Below are positions 1 through 6,184 of a stretch of 7,532 nucleotides of DNA, piece by piece. Origin of the DNA: Treponema sp. (lineage in GTDB: Bacteria > Spirochaetota > Spirochaetia > Treponematales > Treponemataceae). The stretch's first letter is position 1. Each line of letters opens with the position of its first letter. The notes below the pieces were generated by a model. That model was given only the letters and a program-made list of their open reading frames with translations. It did not search any database and had not been told where the DNA came from. A program made the translations under genes and the position numbers. The DNA lies in NCBI GenBank assembly GCA_021442965.1, contig JABUUX010000117.1, forward strand, positions 1 through 7,532. Direction: 5' to 3'.

Positions 1-260
1 ATTTTTTCAATGCCTTTTACCATGTCAGACTTTAAAGTACAGCAGATACATCCGTTTGTAAGTGGAACGATGTCATTTGTATCTGTTATATTTGCTTCTT
101 TTGAAATAAGGTTTGCATCAACGTTTACTTCACCAATATCATTTACAATTACTGCAACTTTGTATCCTTTCTGATTTGCCAGAATGCGGTTCAGAAGGGT
201 AGTTTTTCCGGCTCCAAGATAACCGGCCAGAAGTGTAATAGGAATTTTTTTCTTTGCCAT
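1..260 (-). CDS. CobW/COG0523-family GTPase, N-terminal part (runs off the window)
   Basis: These are the first 86 codons of a P-loop GTPase of the CobW/YjiA/ZNG1 (COG0523) group, read by translating the reverse complement. The family moves metals, mostly zinc or cobalt, onto client proteins in the cytoplasm using GTP hydrolysis. Visible are a Walker A motif at residues 13-20 (G-Y-L-G-A-G-K-T), the segment VIVNDIGEVNVD at about residues 37-48 (family consensus is close to NEFGE..ID), and the family-defining metal-binding motif GCICC at residues 70-74. The ATG at 260-258 is preceded by AGAGGA (271-266) at 5-nt spacing, which supports this start. The family is usually 300-400 residues, so about three quarters of the gene lies outside. 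The metal and the client cannot be read from this part; the neighbours give no hint. Confidence 0.93.
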   Translation of the reverse strand, partial: MAKKKIPITLLAGYLGAGKTTLLNRILANQKGYKVAVIVNDIGEVNVDANLISKEANITDTNDIVPLTNGCICCTLKSDMVKGIEK

Positions 261-293
261 TTTTATCCTCTTTCAGGTGATTATGAATTTAGT

Positions 294-299
294 ATTATA
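294..299 (-). promoter_or_regulatory. Candidate -10 box for the CobW-family gene
   Basis: On the minus strand this is a perfect TATAAT. It would place transcription start near 287 and give a leader of about 27 nt that contains the ribosome binding site at 271-266. The best -35-like hexamer, TTTACA at 326-321, is 21 nt away, which is too far for a standard sigma70 promoter. The -10 box is therefore supported but the full promoter is uncertain. No Zur- or Fur-like operator is evident in 261-353. Confidence 0.45.
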
Positions 300-337
300 G
301 TAAATATATAAAAAATAATGTGTAAATTCAATTTTTA

Positions 338-346
338 TGGTAAAAT
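338..346 (+). promoter_or_regulatory. Extended -10 promoter element for the LRR gene, leaderless spacing
   Basis: TGGTAAAAT matches the extended -10 pattern TGnTATAAT with one mismatch in the hexamer (341-346). There is no convincing -35 at the right distance, which is usual for extended -10 promoters. The predicted first transcribed base is 353-354, exactly at the ATG at 354. There is no Shine-Dalgarno sequence ahead of that ATG, so a leaderless mRNA is the natural reading. This is inferred from spacing only. Confidence 0.5.
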
Positions 347-353
347 ATTTGAT

Positions 354-1880
354 ATGAGTGAAATTACAAGCAAAAACGGACTTTTATATAAAGATAATTT
401 TCATACGCTTTCAGGAATTGATTCCTCTTCTAGTGAATTTAAAGGTCGCATTCCTTTTGGTGTTCATACAATTGAAGATCGTGTATTCGCCGGGACTTCT
501 TATGAATCCGTTTCCATTCCGGAATCTGTAAAACAGGTGGGATTCAATCTTTTTGAAAATGCTGTAAATACAAAATCTGTAAGGCTGCCGGCCAGTCTTT
601 CTGAACTTACTCCATATATGTTTTCTGGTTGCAGAAGTCTTTCTAAAATTACTATGCCTAATATCGTGTCTGAATTTCCTGAAGGCATTTTTATGAATTG
701 TTCTGTCCTTCCCGAAGTTCCTTTCAGAACCGACATTGCTTATATTGGAGAAAAGGCTTTTTATGGCTGTTCTTCTGTCCGCTCTGTTGCTTTCCCTGAG
801 ACTGTTCAGGCGGTGGCATCTAAGGCTTTTGCAGGGTGTCTGGCATTGGAGTCGGTTGTAATTGGACGCGGACTTTGTGACATTGCCGATGATGCTTTTG
901 AAAATTGTTCGGCTTTGTGTCATATCCGTCTGGATGAAGCCAATCCTGAATTTGAACTTTCTTCTGACGGCTCTGTTGTAAGAAAATCAGATGGAAAAGT
1001 GATAATTTCTGTAGGAAACGGGCAGCGCACAGGAGTTAATTTTGTACAAAATTCTGCACCTGTACCTGAAGAAAAACTTGCTGTCTGGATTGATGAAGAT
1101 GATGATACACCTGAAGAAGATGATTTTTTCAGTGCTGAAGTAGGGGCTGTTGATGAAGAAGCCGAGGCAATGGGAGTTTCTGTTCAGAATGAAGAAACAA
1201 GTTCTGCTTATAAACCTTCAGTTGAACCTAAGATTGAGGGGACAGGTGCAGTTCAGAATAATTCAAAGACAGGAGATATTTACAAGGATATTCTTAATCA
1301 AAATACAAAAGTTACAGAACAGGAATCATCAGAAATCTCTTTGAAAGTAGAAGAGCTTAGTGGCGTAGTAGATGCTCTTAATGCCGCTAATGGAACTTAC
1401 ACCGAGGCTGCTGCAGAAAAACGCATTCAGGACAGAAATATCAGTATCCTTTGTCAGAATGTAGGTTTCAGTTCTGTGGTTGAATACCCTTCAAAAGGTG
1501 TTCCTGCATCTACTTCTGAACTTTTTGTTTTTGCAGAAAATCTTATTACTGCTCAGGATGGTAACAAAGATGTATCTCCCAAACTCAAACATTGTTCAGA
1601 GTCTCTGGCAGATATTCATGATTTAAAGAAGATTGTATATCTTTCTGAACTTCCTGTAGAAAACGAAGAATTTTTAGTATTTCTTGGAAATATGCTTAAG
1701 AGGCAGCATGTTCTTGTTGCGTGTGATGCAACAGGACCGGCTTCGCTTTCTGCTTATTCAAAAAAACTTTGTGAAGCTGCACAAATATCTTTAAACGGTC
1801 GCGAAATTCTTGAGCAAAGAAAGCGTGCCGGAATTAAAAATCCTGGAACAATAAAACTCATTGTTCAGGATAAATACTAA
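354..1880 (+). CDS. Leucine-rich-repeat (LRR_5/BspA-like) protein with acidic linker and unassigned C-terminal domain
   Basis: A 508-residue protein. Residues 45-204 form seven tandem repeats of 22-23 residues, each starting with F (F45, F67, F90, F113, F136, F159, F182). Several carry the typical F-x-G/N-C-x-x-L pattern of the LRR_5/BspA family, which is common in treponemes and usually mediates protein binding. Residues about 245-283 are a strongly acidic linker rich in D and E. Residues about 350-508 look like a folded mixed alpha/beta domain that I do not recognise. There is no signal peptide or lipobox, so it is predicted cytoplasmic, unlike classical surface BspA proteins. An in-frame ATG at 318 would add 12 residues, but the promoter-like element at 338-346 lies downstream of it and no ribosome binding site precedes either start, so 354 is preferred. 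It ends 52 nt before clpS. Function is unknown; a scaffold role is only a guess. Confidence 0.85.
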   Translation: MSEITSKNGLLYKDNFHTLSGIDSSSSEFKGRIPFGVHTIEDRVFAGTSYESVSIPESVKQVGFNLFENAVNTKSVRLPASLSELTPYMFSGCRSLSKITMPNIVSEFPEGIFMNCSVLPEVPFRTDIAYIGEKAFYGCSSVRSVAFPETVQAVASKAFAGCLALESVVIGRGLCDIADDAFENCSALCHIRLDEANPEFELSSDGSVVRKSDGKVIISVGNGQRTGVNFVQNSAPVPEEKLAVWIDEDDDTPEEDDFFSAEVGAVDEEAEAMGVSVQNEETSSAYKPSVEPKIEGTGAVQNNSKTGDIYKDILNQNTKVTEQESSEISLKVEELSGVVDALNAANGTYTEAAAEKRIQDRNISILCQNVGFSSVVEYPSKGVPASTSELFVFAENLITAQDGNKDVSPKLKHCSESLADIHDLKKIVYLSELPVENEEFLVFLGNMLKRQHVLVACDATGPASLSAYSKKLCEAAQISLNGREILEQRKRAGIKNPGTIKLIVQDKY

Positions 1881-1897
1881 ATCCTTTTCCTGTTATA

Positions 1898-1926
1898 TTG
1901 GAAATCGCCCAAAAAATTGCTATATT
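1898..1926 (+). promoter_or_regulatory. Sigma70-type promoter for clpS and the downstream run
   Basis: TTGGAA (1898-1903) and TATATT (1921-1926) are separated by 17 nt, a 4/6 and 5/6 match to the consensus boxes at optimal spacing. The expected first transcribed base is 1933, which is the A of the clpS ATG. No Shine-Dalgarno sequence is present between the promoter and the ATG, so clpS appears to be translated from a leaderless mRNA. No CIRCE-type heat-shock inverted repeat is visible nearby. Confidence 0.7.
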
Positions 1927-1932
1927 TAACCT

Positions 1933-2253
1933 ATGAGTGATTTGTTTAACAGAGAAGAAAACTCTTCTATTGGTGTTACCGAAGGTGTTTCGGATATTCT
2001 TCCTCCGCGCGAATGCAGTGTGATTTTTTATAATGATGATTACACTACAAAAGATTTTGTAGTTGACGTGCTTGTGAATATTTTTAATAAGGGAGTTCCT
2101 GAAGCCGAAGATCTTATGGAAACGGTACATAATGCAGGCTCTGCAGTTGTAGGTTCTTATACATATGATATTGCACTTTCACGAACCAATATAACCACTC
2201 AGCTGGCCAGAAAAAACGGTTTTCCTTTGAGGGTAGAAATTGAGCAGGACTGA
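1933..2253 (+). CDS. clpS: ClpS, N-degron adaptor of the ClpAP protease
   Basis: A 106-residue cytoplasmic adaptor that binds proteins with a destabilising N-terminal residue and delivers them to ClpA. It aligns without gaps to E. coli ClpS as I recall that sequence, so the numbering coincides. It keeps N34, D35 and D36 of the NDDYT motif and H66, which grip the substrate alpha-amino group, and has D79 and R84 where E. coli has E79 and K84 on the ClpA-facing surface. The conserved C-terminal LARKNGFPL segment is present. The odd residue is K40, where E. coli has the gatekeeper M40 that excludes beta-branched N-terminal residues. The ATG is at the predicted transcription start and lacks a ribosome binding site. 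The end overlaps clpA by 14 nt, so the two are probably translationally coupled. Confidence 0.97.
   Translation: MSDLFNREENSSIGVTEGVSDILPPRECSVIFYNDDYTTKDFVVDVLVNIFNKGVPEAEDLMETVHNAGSAVVGSYTYDIALSRTNITTQLARKNGFPLRVEIEQD
2229..2233 (+). promoter_or_regulatory. Ribosome binding site selecting the TTG start of clpA
   Basis: GAGGG lies inside the end of clpS, 6 nt before the TTG at 2240. The next in-frame candidate, the ATG at 2276 (codon 13), has no Shine-Dalgarno sequence in front of it, so the TTG is the better start. Confidence 0.65.
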
Positions 2254-4606
2254 TTCACAGACACACGTTAAACAGATGAAACTTACTCCTATGCTGGCAA
2301 AGATTCTTTCAGAATCTCTTATGACTGCAAAAAAAGCTCATCATCAGTTTTTTACACCGGAACACGTTCTTTCTGTTGCACTGCAGTATGATTCAGTGGC
2401 AAAAATTATCAGTGCCTGCGGTGCAAATTCAGATGAAGTAAGAACACAGGTTTGTGATTACCTTGCTACAAAAGTTCCGGTTGCTACAGGAGAAGCCTTA
2501 GAAGGTCTTTTTAAAAATCCTCAGGAGTCTGCAGGATTTCAGTCGATGATGAATCGAGCTATTTTTCATTGTCTTTCTGCAGAAATTGATGTTCTGGATA
2601 TTACAGACCTTCTGGTAGTAATGATAGAAAATAACAATAATTATTGTTCATACTATCTTCGTAAAGGCGGTGTAGATAAGATTCGTCTTACAGAAATAGT
2701 TTCACGTATAAAAAACGAACACCGTGCTATGGGGTTAGCATCTCCAGATTTTTCCCCAAACATTTCAAACGGTATTTCTGGAGCAGGAAGTCAGGAAGAA
2801 CCAAAGTTTGAAGCTTTAAAACGGTTTACTGTAAATCTAACAGAACAGGCAAAAAAAGGCATCTTTGATGACCTTATAGGACGTGAAGAAGAAATTGAAC
2901 GTACAGTTCAGATTCTTTGCCGCCGTACAAAAAACAATCCTCTTCATGTAGGAGATGCAGGAGTTGGAAAAACAGCCATCACTTACGGGCTTGCGCAAAG
3001 ACTGGTAAAAGGACAGGTTCCGGACAGCCTTAAAGATTTTCAAATTTACAGTTTGGATTTGGGACTCCTTCTTGCGGGCAGTAAATTTCGTGGAGATTTT
3101 GAAGAACGCCTTAATGCAGTTATAAAAGAGCTGATGTCTGTAAAAAAGGCCATTTTATTTATAGACGAAATACATATGATAATGGGTGCCGGAACAAACG
3201 GAAATACAAACATGGATGCAGCAAATCTTTTAAAGCCTGTTTTATCCGGCGGAAAGGTTCGGTGTATCGGCTCTACAACCTTTGACGAATATGCTGCTCA
3301 TTTTGAAAAAGACCGTGCTTTGGCAAGGCGGTTTCAAAAAATTGATGTTGTTGAACCTACAAAAAAAGAAGCCGTAGAGATTCTAAAAGGGCTTCAAAAG
3401 CATTACGAAGATTATCATCATGTAAAATATACACCTGAAGGTATTTCTCTTGCAGTTGACCTTTCGGTTCAGTATCTTCCAGACCGCAGGCTTCCGGATA
3501 AAGCCATCGATTTAATTGATGAAGCGGGAAGTTACATGAATATTTTAAAATCCGGCGGATTTAAAGGTGAAGCAGAAAAGAAATCTTCTCGTGTTAGAAA
3601 ACCTGTTGTAACAGAAGATGTGATCCGTAAGGTAACGGCAAAAATTGCAAAAATCCCGCTTGAATCTGTAAAAGGTGATGATAAAGAAAAACTAAAGAAT
3701 ATTCATTCTTTGCTTTCTTCTGAAGTATTCGGGCAGGAAAGGGCAGTGGAAGCGGTTGCAAAAGCAGTTAAGAGAGCCAGAGCTGGATTTAGAAATCCTG
3801 ATAAACCTGAAGCCTGCTATCTTTTTGTCGGACCTACAGGGGTGGGAAAGACTGAGCTTGCCAGAAGTCTTGCAGGAATTCTTGGGGAACCTCTTTTACG
3901 TTACGATATGTCTGAATATCAGGAAAAACATGCTATCTCCCGTCTTATTGGTTCACCTCCGGGATATGTAGGTTTTGAAGAAGGCGGACAACTGACAAAA
4001 GATGTTCGGAAAAATCCTCATTCAATAATCCTGTTTGATGAAATTGAAAAAGCTCATGAAGATATTTACAACGTTCTTCTTCAGGTGTTGGATTACGGGC
4101 AGCTTACAGATAATCAGGGACGCAAAGCCGATTTCCGTTCATGTATCATTATTATGACAAGTAATGCCGGTGCCAGAGATATGGAAAAAGGCGGTATAGG
4201 TTTTGGGCGCCAGCGTTTTGAAAATGATGAACTTTCTCTTAAAGAAGCTGTAGAAAAAGAATTTACTCCTGAATTTCGTAATCGTTTGGACAGTATTATT
4301 CCGTTCGGACACCTGGAAAAAGATGTGGTAAGGCTAGTTACAGTAAAAGAAATACGCCGTCTTTCAGAACGCATGAAGGCCAGAAAAGTGACTCTGGAAG
4401 TTTCAGAAAAAGCTGTAGACTTGCTTACAGAGATGGGATATTCCCGTGAATTTGGTGCCAGAAATATTGCACGCACTGTAGAAGAAAAACTTGCAAATCC
4501 CCTTGTTGATGAAGTTCTTTTTGGAAAACTGGAAAAGGGTGGTGTTGTAAAGGCTGGGGTCAAAAAAGATGACATATCATTTTCTTTTGGTTCCAAAACA
4601 GAATAA
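2240..4606 (+). CDS. clpA: ClpA, AAA+ unfoldase subunit of the ClpAP protease
   Basis: A 788-residue double-ring AAA+ ATPase (E. coli ClpA is 758) that unfolds proteins and threads them into ClpP. In order: an N-terminal Clp_N domain (about 14-160) that docks ClpS; the first ATPase module with Walker A G-D-A-G-V-G-K-T (238-245) and Walker B ILFIDE (305-310); the second with Walker A G-P-T-G-V-G-K-T (531-538), Walker B IILFDE (596-601), a TSN sensor (640-642), the arginine-bearing PEFRNRLD (677-684) and the sensor-2 GAR (739-741). The tripeptide IGF at 653-655 is the ClpP-docking loop, so it should bind ClpP. No coiled-coil or UVR segment separates the modules, which argues for ClpA rather than ClpB or ClpC. 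In the first module the usual AIAEGLA reads AITYGLA, with Y249 in place of the common E. Start is TTG; the stop is 14 nt before the next gene. Confidence 0.98.
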   Translation: MSRTDSQTHVKQMKLTPMLAKILSESLMTAKKAHHQFFTPEHVLSVALQYDSVAKIISACGANSDEVRTQVCDYLATKVPVATGEALEGLFKNPQESAGFQSMMNRAIFHCLSAEIDVLDITDLLVVMIENNNNYCSYYLRKGGVDKIRLTEIVSRIKNEHRAMGLASPDFSPNISNGISGAGSQEEPKFEALKRFTVNLTEQAKKGIFDDLIGREEEIERTVQILCRRTKNNPLHVGDAGVGKTAITYGLAQRLVKGQVPDSLKDFQIYSLDLGLLLAGSKFRGDFEERLNAVIKELMSVKKAILFIDEIHMIMGAGTNGNTNMDAANLLKPVLSGGKVRCIGSTTFDEYAAHFEKDRALARRFQKIDVVEPTKKEAVEILKGLQKHYEDYHHVKYTPEGISLAVDLSVQYLPDRRLPDKAIDLIDEAGSYMNILKSGGFKGEAEKKSSRVRKPVVTEDVIRKVTAKIAKIPLESVKGDDKEKLKNIHSLLSSEVFGQERAVEAVAKAVKRARAGFRNPDKPEACYLFVGPTGVGKTELARSLAGILGEPLLRYDMSEYQEKHAISRLIGSPPGYVGFEEGGQLTKDVRKNPHSIILFDEIEKAHEDIYNVLLQVLDYGQLTDNQGRKADFRSCIIIMTSNAGARDMEKGGIGFGRQRFENDELSLKEAVEKEFTPEFRNRLDSIIPFGHLEKDVVRLVTVKEIRRLSERMKARKVTLEVSEKAVDLLTEMGYSREFGARNIARTVEEKLANPLVDEVLFGKLEKGGVVKAGVKKDDISFSFGSKTE

Positions 4607-4607
4607 C

Positions 4608-4615
4608 GGGAGGAG
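4608..4615 (+). promoter_or_regulatory. Ribosome binding site selecting a TTG start
   Basis: GGGAGGAG is a strong Shine-Dalgarno match, 5 nt before the TTG at 4621. No ATG or GTG occurs in frame near it (the first in-frame ATG is codon 36), so the TTG is taken as the start. Confidence 0.7.
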
Positions 4616-4620
4616 TTGCT

Positions 4621-5403
4621 TTGACCGAACGTGAACTTGCTGATGAAATTCTTACCCGTTATGGTCCTGTTACTAGGGGTAGAGGGTGCTTTCTTTATAC
4701 AAAAAAGGGAATCAGACTTACCGATATGTATCAGGGAAACGGTCGTGCTATTTTAGGGTGGGAAGGCGGAAGTGCTTATACCAGATTTAAGAATATACTG
4801 AACCGTGGAATCTCAGGTTTTTTTTATACGGAATATTCCAGTCAGATTCATGCATCTGTAAGTTCCCTTCTTTGCTCTGATGTAGATGTTTTTTTCTACA
4901 CAGATTATGAAAAGGCGTTTAAGGCAGTCCGTTTTTTTGAGCCTGATACAAAGGATTTTTGGAGACCATGGGGGCAAGAAAATAAAACTGATTTTTCAGC
5001 ACTAATATTACTGCCACCTTTCCCATGGACAGAAACAATTTATATGGTTTGTGTAAAAAGGGAAATACTTAAAACTTCAAAGGATAAAATCACTCCTGAT
5101 TCAGTAATTCTGCCTTCTCCACTGGTGGCGGGTATTACGCGTTCTGTTTACGATTTAATTGCTGCTCTTCAGTATCGTTCTGAAAAAAACTGGTTTTTAT
5201 ACGATTTAGTACTGAATAAATATTTTACCCGAAAAGGTCCTTATCTTTATCCCAAAATTTCCGAAGAAAAATACAGTGATTTCGTAAAATTTTGTTTGGA
5301 CTTGGGGGTTGTAATTAATCCGGATTTTAATAATCCGTCCATTGTTCCTTTTGGTGCAGATAAGGGTGTTTTTACAAATTTTAATAAAATATCATTTGAA
5401 TAA
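4621..5403 (+). CDS. Conserved-looking protein resembling a shortened class III PLP-dependent transferase, probably non-catalytic
   Basis: A 260-residue soluble protein. Residues 14-50 (YGPVTRGRGCFLY...GIRLTDMYQGNGRAILGWEGG) follow the N-terminal pattern of class III aminotransferases such as glutamate-1-semialdehyde aminomutase (RG-x-G-x-x-L-x-x-x-x-G-x-x-x-x-D-x-x-x-G-x-G-x-x-x-LG). The tail, residues about 210-250, resembles a C-terminal domain with ISEEKYSDFVKFCLDLGVVINPDF. At 260 residues against the usual 400-450, the central PLP domain is largely missing and I see no recognisable PLP-lysine motif, so it is unlikely to catalyse transamination. It is not Aat, the leucyl/phenylalanyl-tRNA-protein transferase often found beside clpA, since the Aat motifs are absent. 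It starts at TTG 14 nt after clpA and is followed after 15 nt by a membrane protein gene. The gene is real by length, coding style and ribosome binding site; the family call is a hypothesis from remembered motifs. Confidence 0.6.
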   Translation: MTERELADEILTRYGPVTRGRGCFLYTKKGIRLTDMYQGNGRAILGWEGGSAYTRFKNILNRGISGFFYTEYSSQIHASVSSLLCSDVDVFFYTDYEKAFKAVRFFEPDTKDFWRPWGQENKTDFSALILLPPFPWTETIYMVCVKREILKTSKDKITPDSVILPSPLVAGITRSVYDLIAALQYRSEKNWFLYDLVLNKYFTRKGPYLYPKISEEKYSDFVKFCLDLGVVINPDFNNPSIVPFGADKGVFTNFNKISFE

Positions 5404-5418
5404 CGGAGATATGATTTT

Positions 5419-5709
5419 ATGGAACAGGCTGATATTACACTGGCAATCATAAAACTTGCTGCAGGCGGTATTACAGCATTTCTTGCAATAATGCTATGGA
5501 GTAAGACCCGCGACGTTTCCTGGATGAGCCTTGTTGCAGGCTTTATAACATCTTATGCCGGAATTGTTTATGAACTGATGATTAATCTTCATATTGTAAC
5601 AGCAGCAGGACCTGTAGTTTTTGGGCTTCCTTTGTCTACGCTGCTATTTACCGTTGTACCGTTTGTATTTTTTATTCTTGCTTTTATTCTGATGCTTGTA
5701 AGGCGTTAG
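5419..5709 (+). CDS. Small integral membrane protein, three predicted membrane segments
   Basis: A 96-residue hydrophobic protein, family not recognised. Three membrane segments are visible at about residues 8-27, 34-55 and 72-94. The charged stretch SKTRD (28-32) between the first two and the terminal RR suggest, by the positive-inside rule, that the first loop and the C-terminus are cytoplasmic. It has no signal peptide apart from the first segment. CGGAG at 5404-5408 serves as the ribosome binding site, about 10 nt before the ATG at 5419; an ATG at 5411 is out of frame and can be ignored. Only 15 nt follow the previous stop and 27 nt precede the next gene, so it is probably co-transcribed with the membrane protein downstream. 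No catalytic or binding motif is seen. Confidence 0.8.
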   Translation: MEQADITLAIIKLAAGGITAFLAIMLWSKTRDVSWMSLVAGFITSYAGIVYELMINLHIVTAAGPVVFGLPLSTLLFTVVPFVFFILAFILMLVRR

Positions 5710-5736
5710 ATAAAATATTGCTCTAAGGAGGATTTT

Positions 5737-6168
5737 ATGGATAAACAAACCAGATCTGTAAGTTCTGTTTTTATGCAGATTGCATTGGCTTTGATTTTTA
5801 TTGTAAGCGGAGTAACAATTATCCGTTATGGGCTTCGTGCTGGCGATGAAGTTGTAGTGGCATTCCGAAGTACATCATTTTTAAAAGGTGATGTTACAAA
5901 AATTCTTTGCTATATCTACGCTGTAATTGAACTTATAGCAGGTGTTTTTCTTTTTATAAGGCTTTTTGTAGTTATGGGAACTGGAATTGACACTATCTTT
6001 ATGGTGATTATTTCTATCTGCTGGATTATTGCCATTGTATTTGTAGATTTTGTATCAAAAAGCACAGGTATTATTTTTAATACAAATCCTGAATTCATTT
6101 TCTCATGGCTTTCAAGATTTGCTATTCATCTTTTGATTCTGGCTGCAATTATCCGAGTCAGATACTAA
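5737..6168 (+). CDS. Integral membrane protein, four predicted membrane segments
   Basis: A 143-residue protein with four membrane segments at about 12-31, 55-79, 84-106 and 122-140. The topology and size are reminiscent of DoxX-like proteins, but I see no diagnostic motif, so no function is assigned. The start is secure: TAAGGAGG at 5724-5731, a near-complete anti-Shine-Dalgarno match, lies 5 nt before the ATG, the strongest ribosome binding site in the window. This suggests high translation relative to its neighbours. The gap to the following barrel-protein gene is 16 nt. The pair with the preceding three-segment protein could form one membrane assembly, but that is inferred from adjacency only. 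Confidence 0.8.
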   Translation: MDKQTRSVSSVFMQIALALIFIVSGVTIIRYGLRAGDEVVVAFRSTSFLKGDVTKILCYIYAVIELIAGVFLFIRLFVVMGTGIDTIFMVIISICWIIAIVFVDFVSKSTGIIFNTNPEFIFSWLSRFAIHLLILAAIIRVRY

Positions 6169-6184
6169 TTTTACGGGGCAGAAG

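Noticed and set aside
318..353. Upstream ATG at 318 as the start of the LRR gene
   Set aside because: No ribosome binding site precedes it, the 12 added residues are not a signal peptide, and the extended -10 element lies inside this stretch, pointing to 354.
411..923. Minus-strand open frames of 170 and 78 residues across the LRR gene
   Set aside because: They are antisense shadows of the regular repeat-coding sequence, with no family resemblance and no start signals.
1881..1932. CIRCE or similar heat-shock operator before clpS
   Set aside because: No TTAGCACTC-N9-GAGTGCTAA-like inverted repeat is present in the short intergenic region.
4114..4596. Minus-strand 160-residue open frame opposite clpA
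   Set aside because: Antisense shadow of a conserved AAA+ domain; low-complexity S/R-rich translation.
4621..5403. Identification of the gene after clpA as aat
   Set aside because: The Aat sequence signature (for example the PxRGxFPW-type region) is absent and the N-terminal pattern fits class III PLP transferases better.
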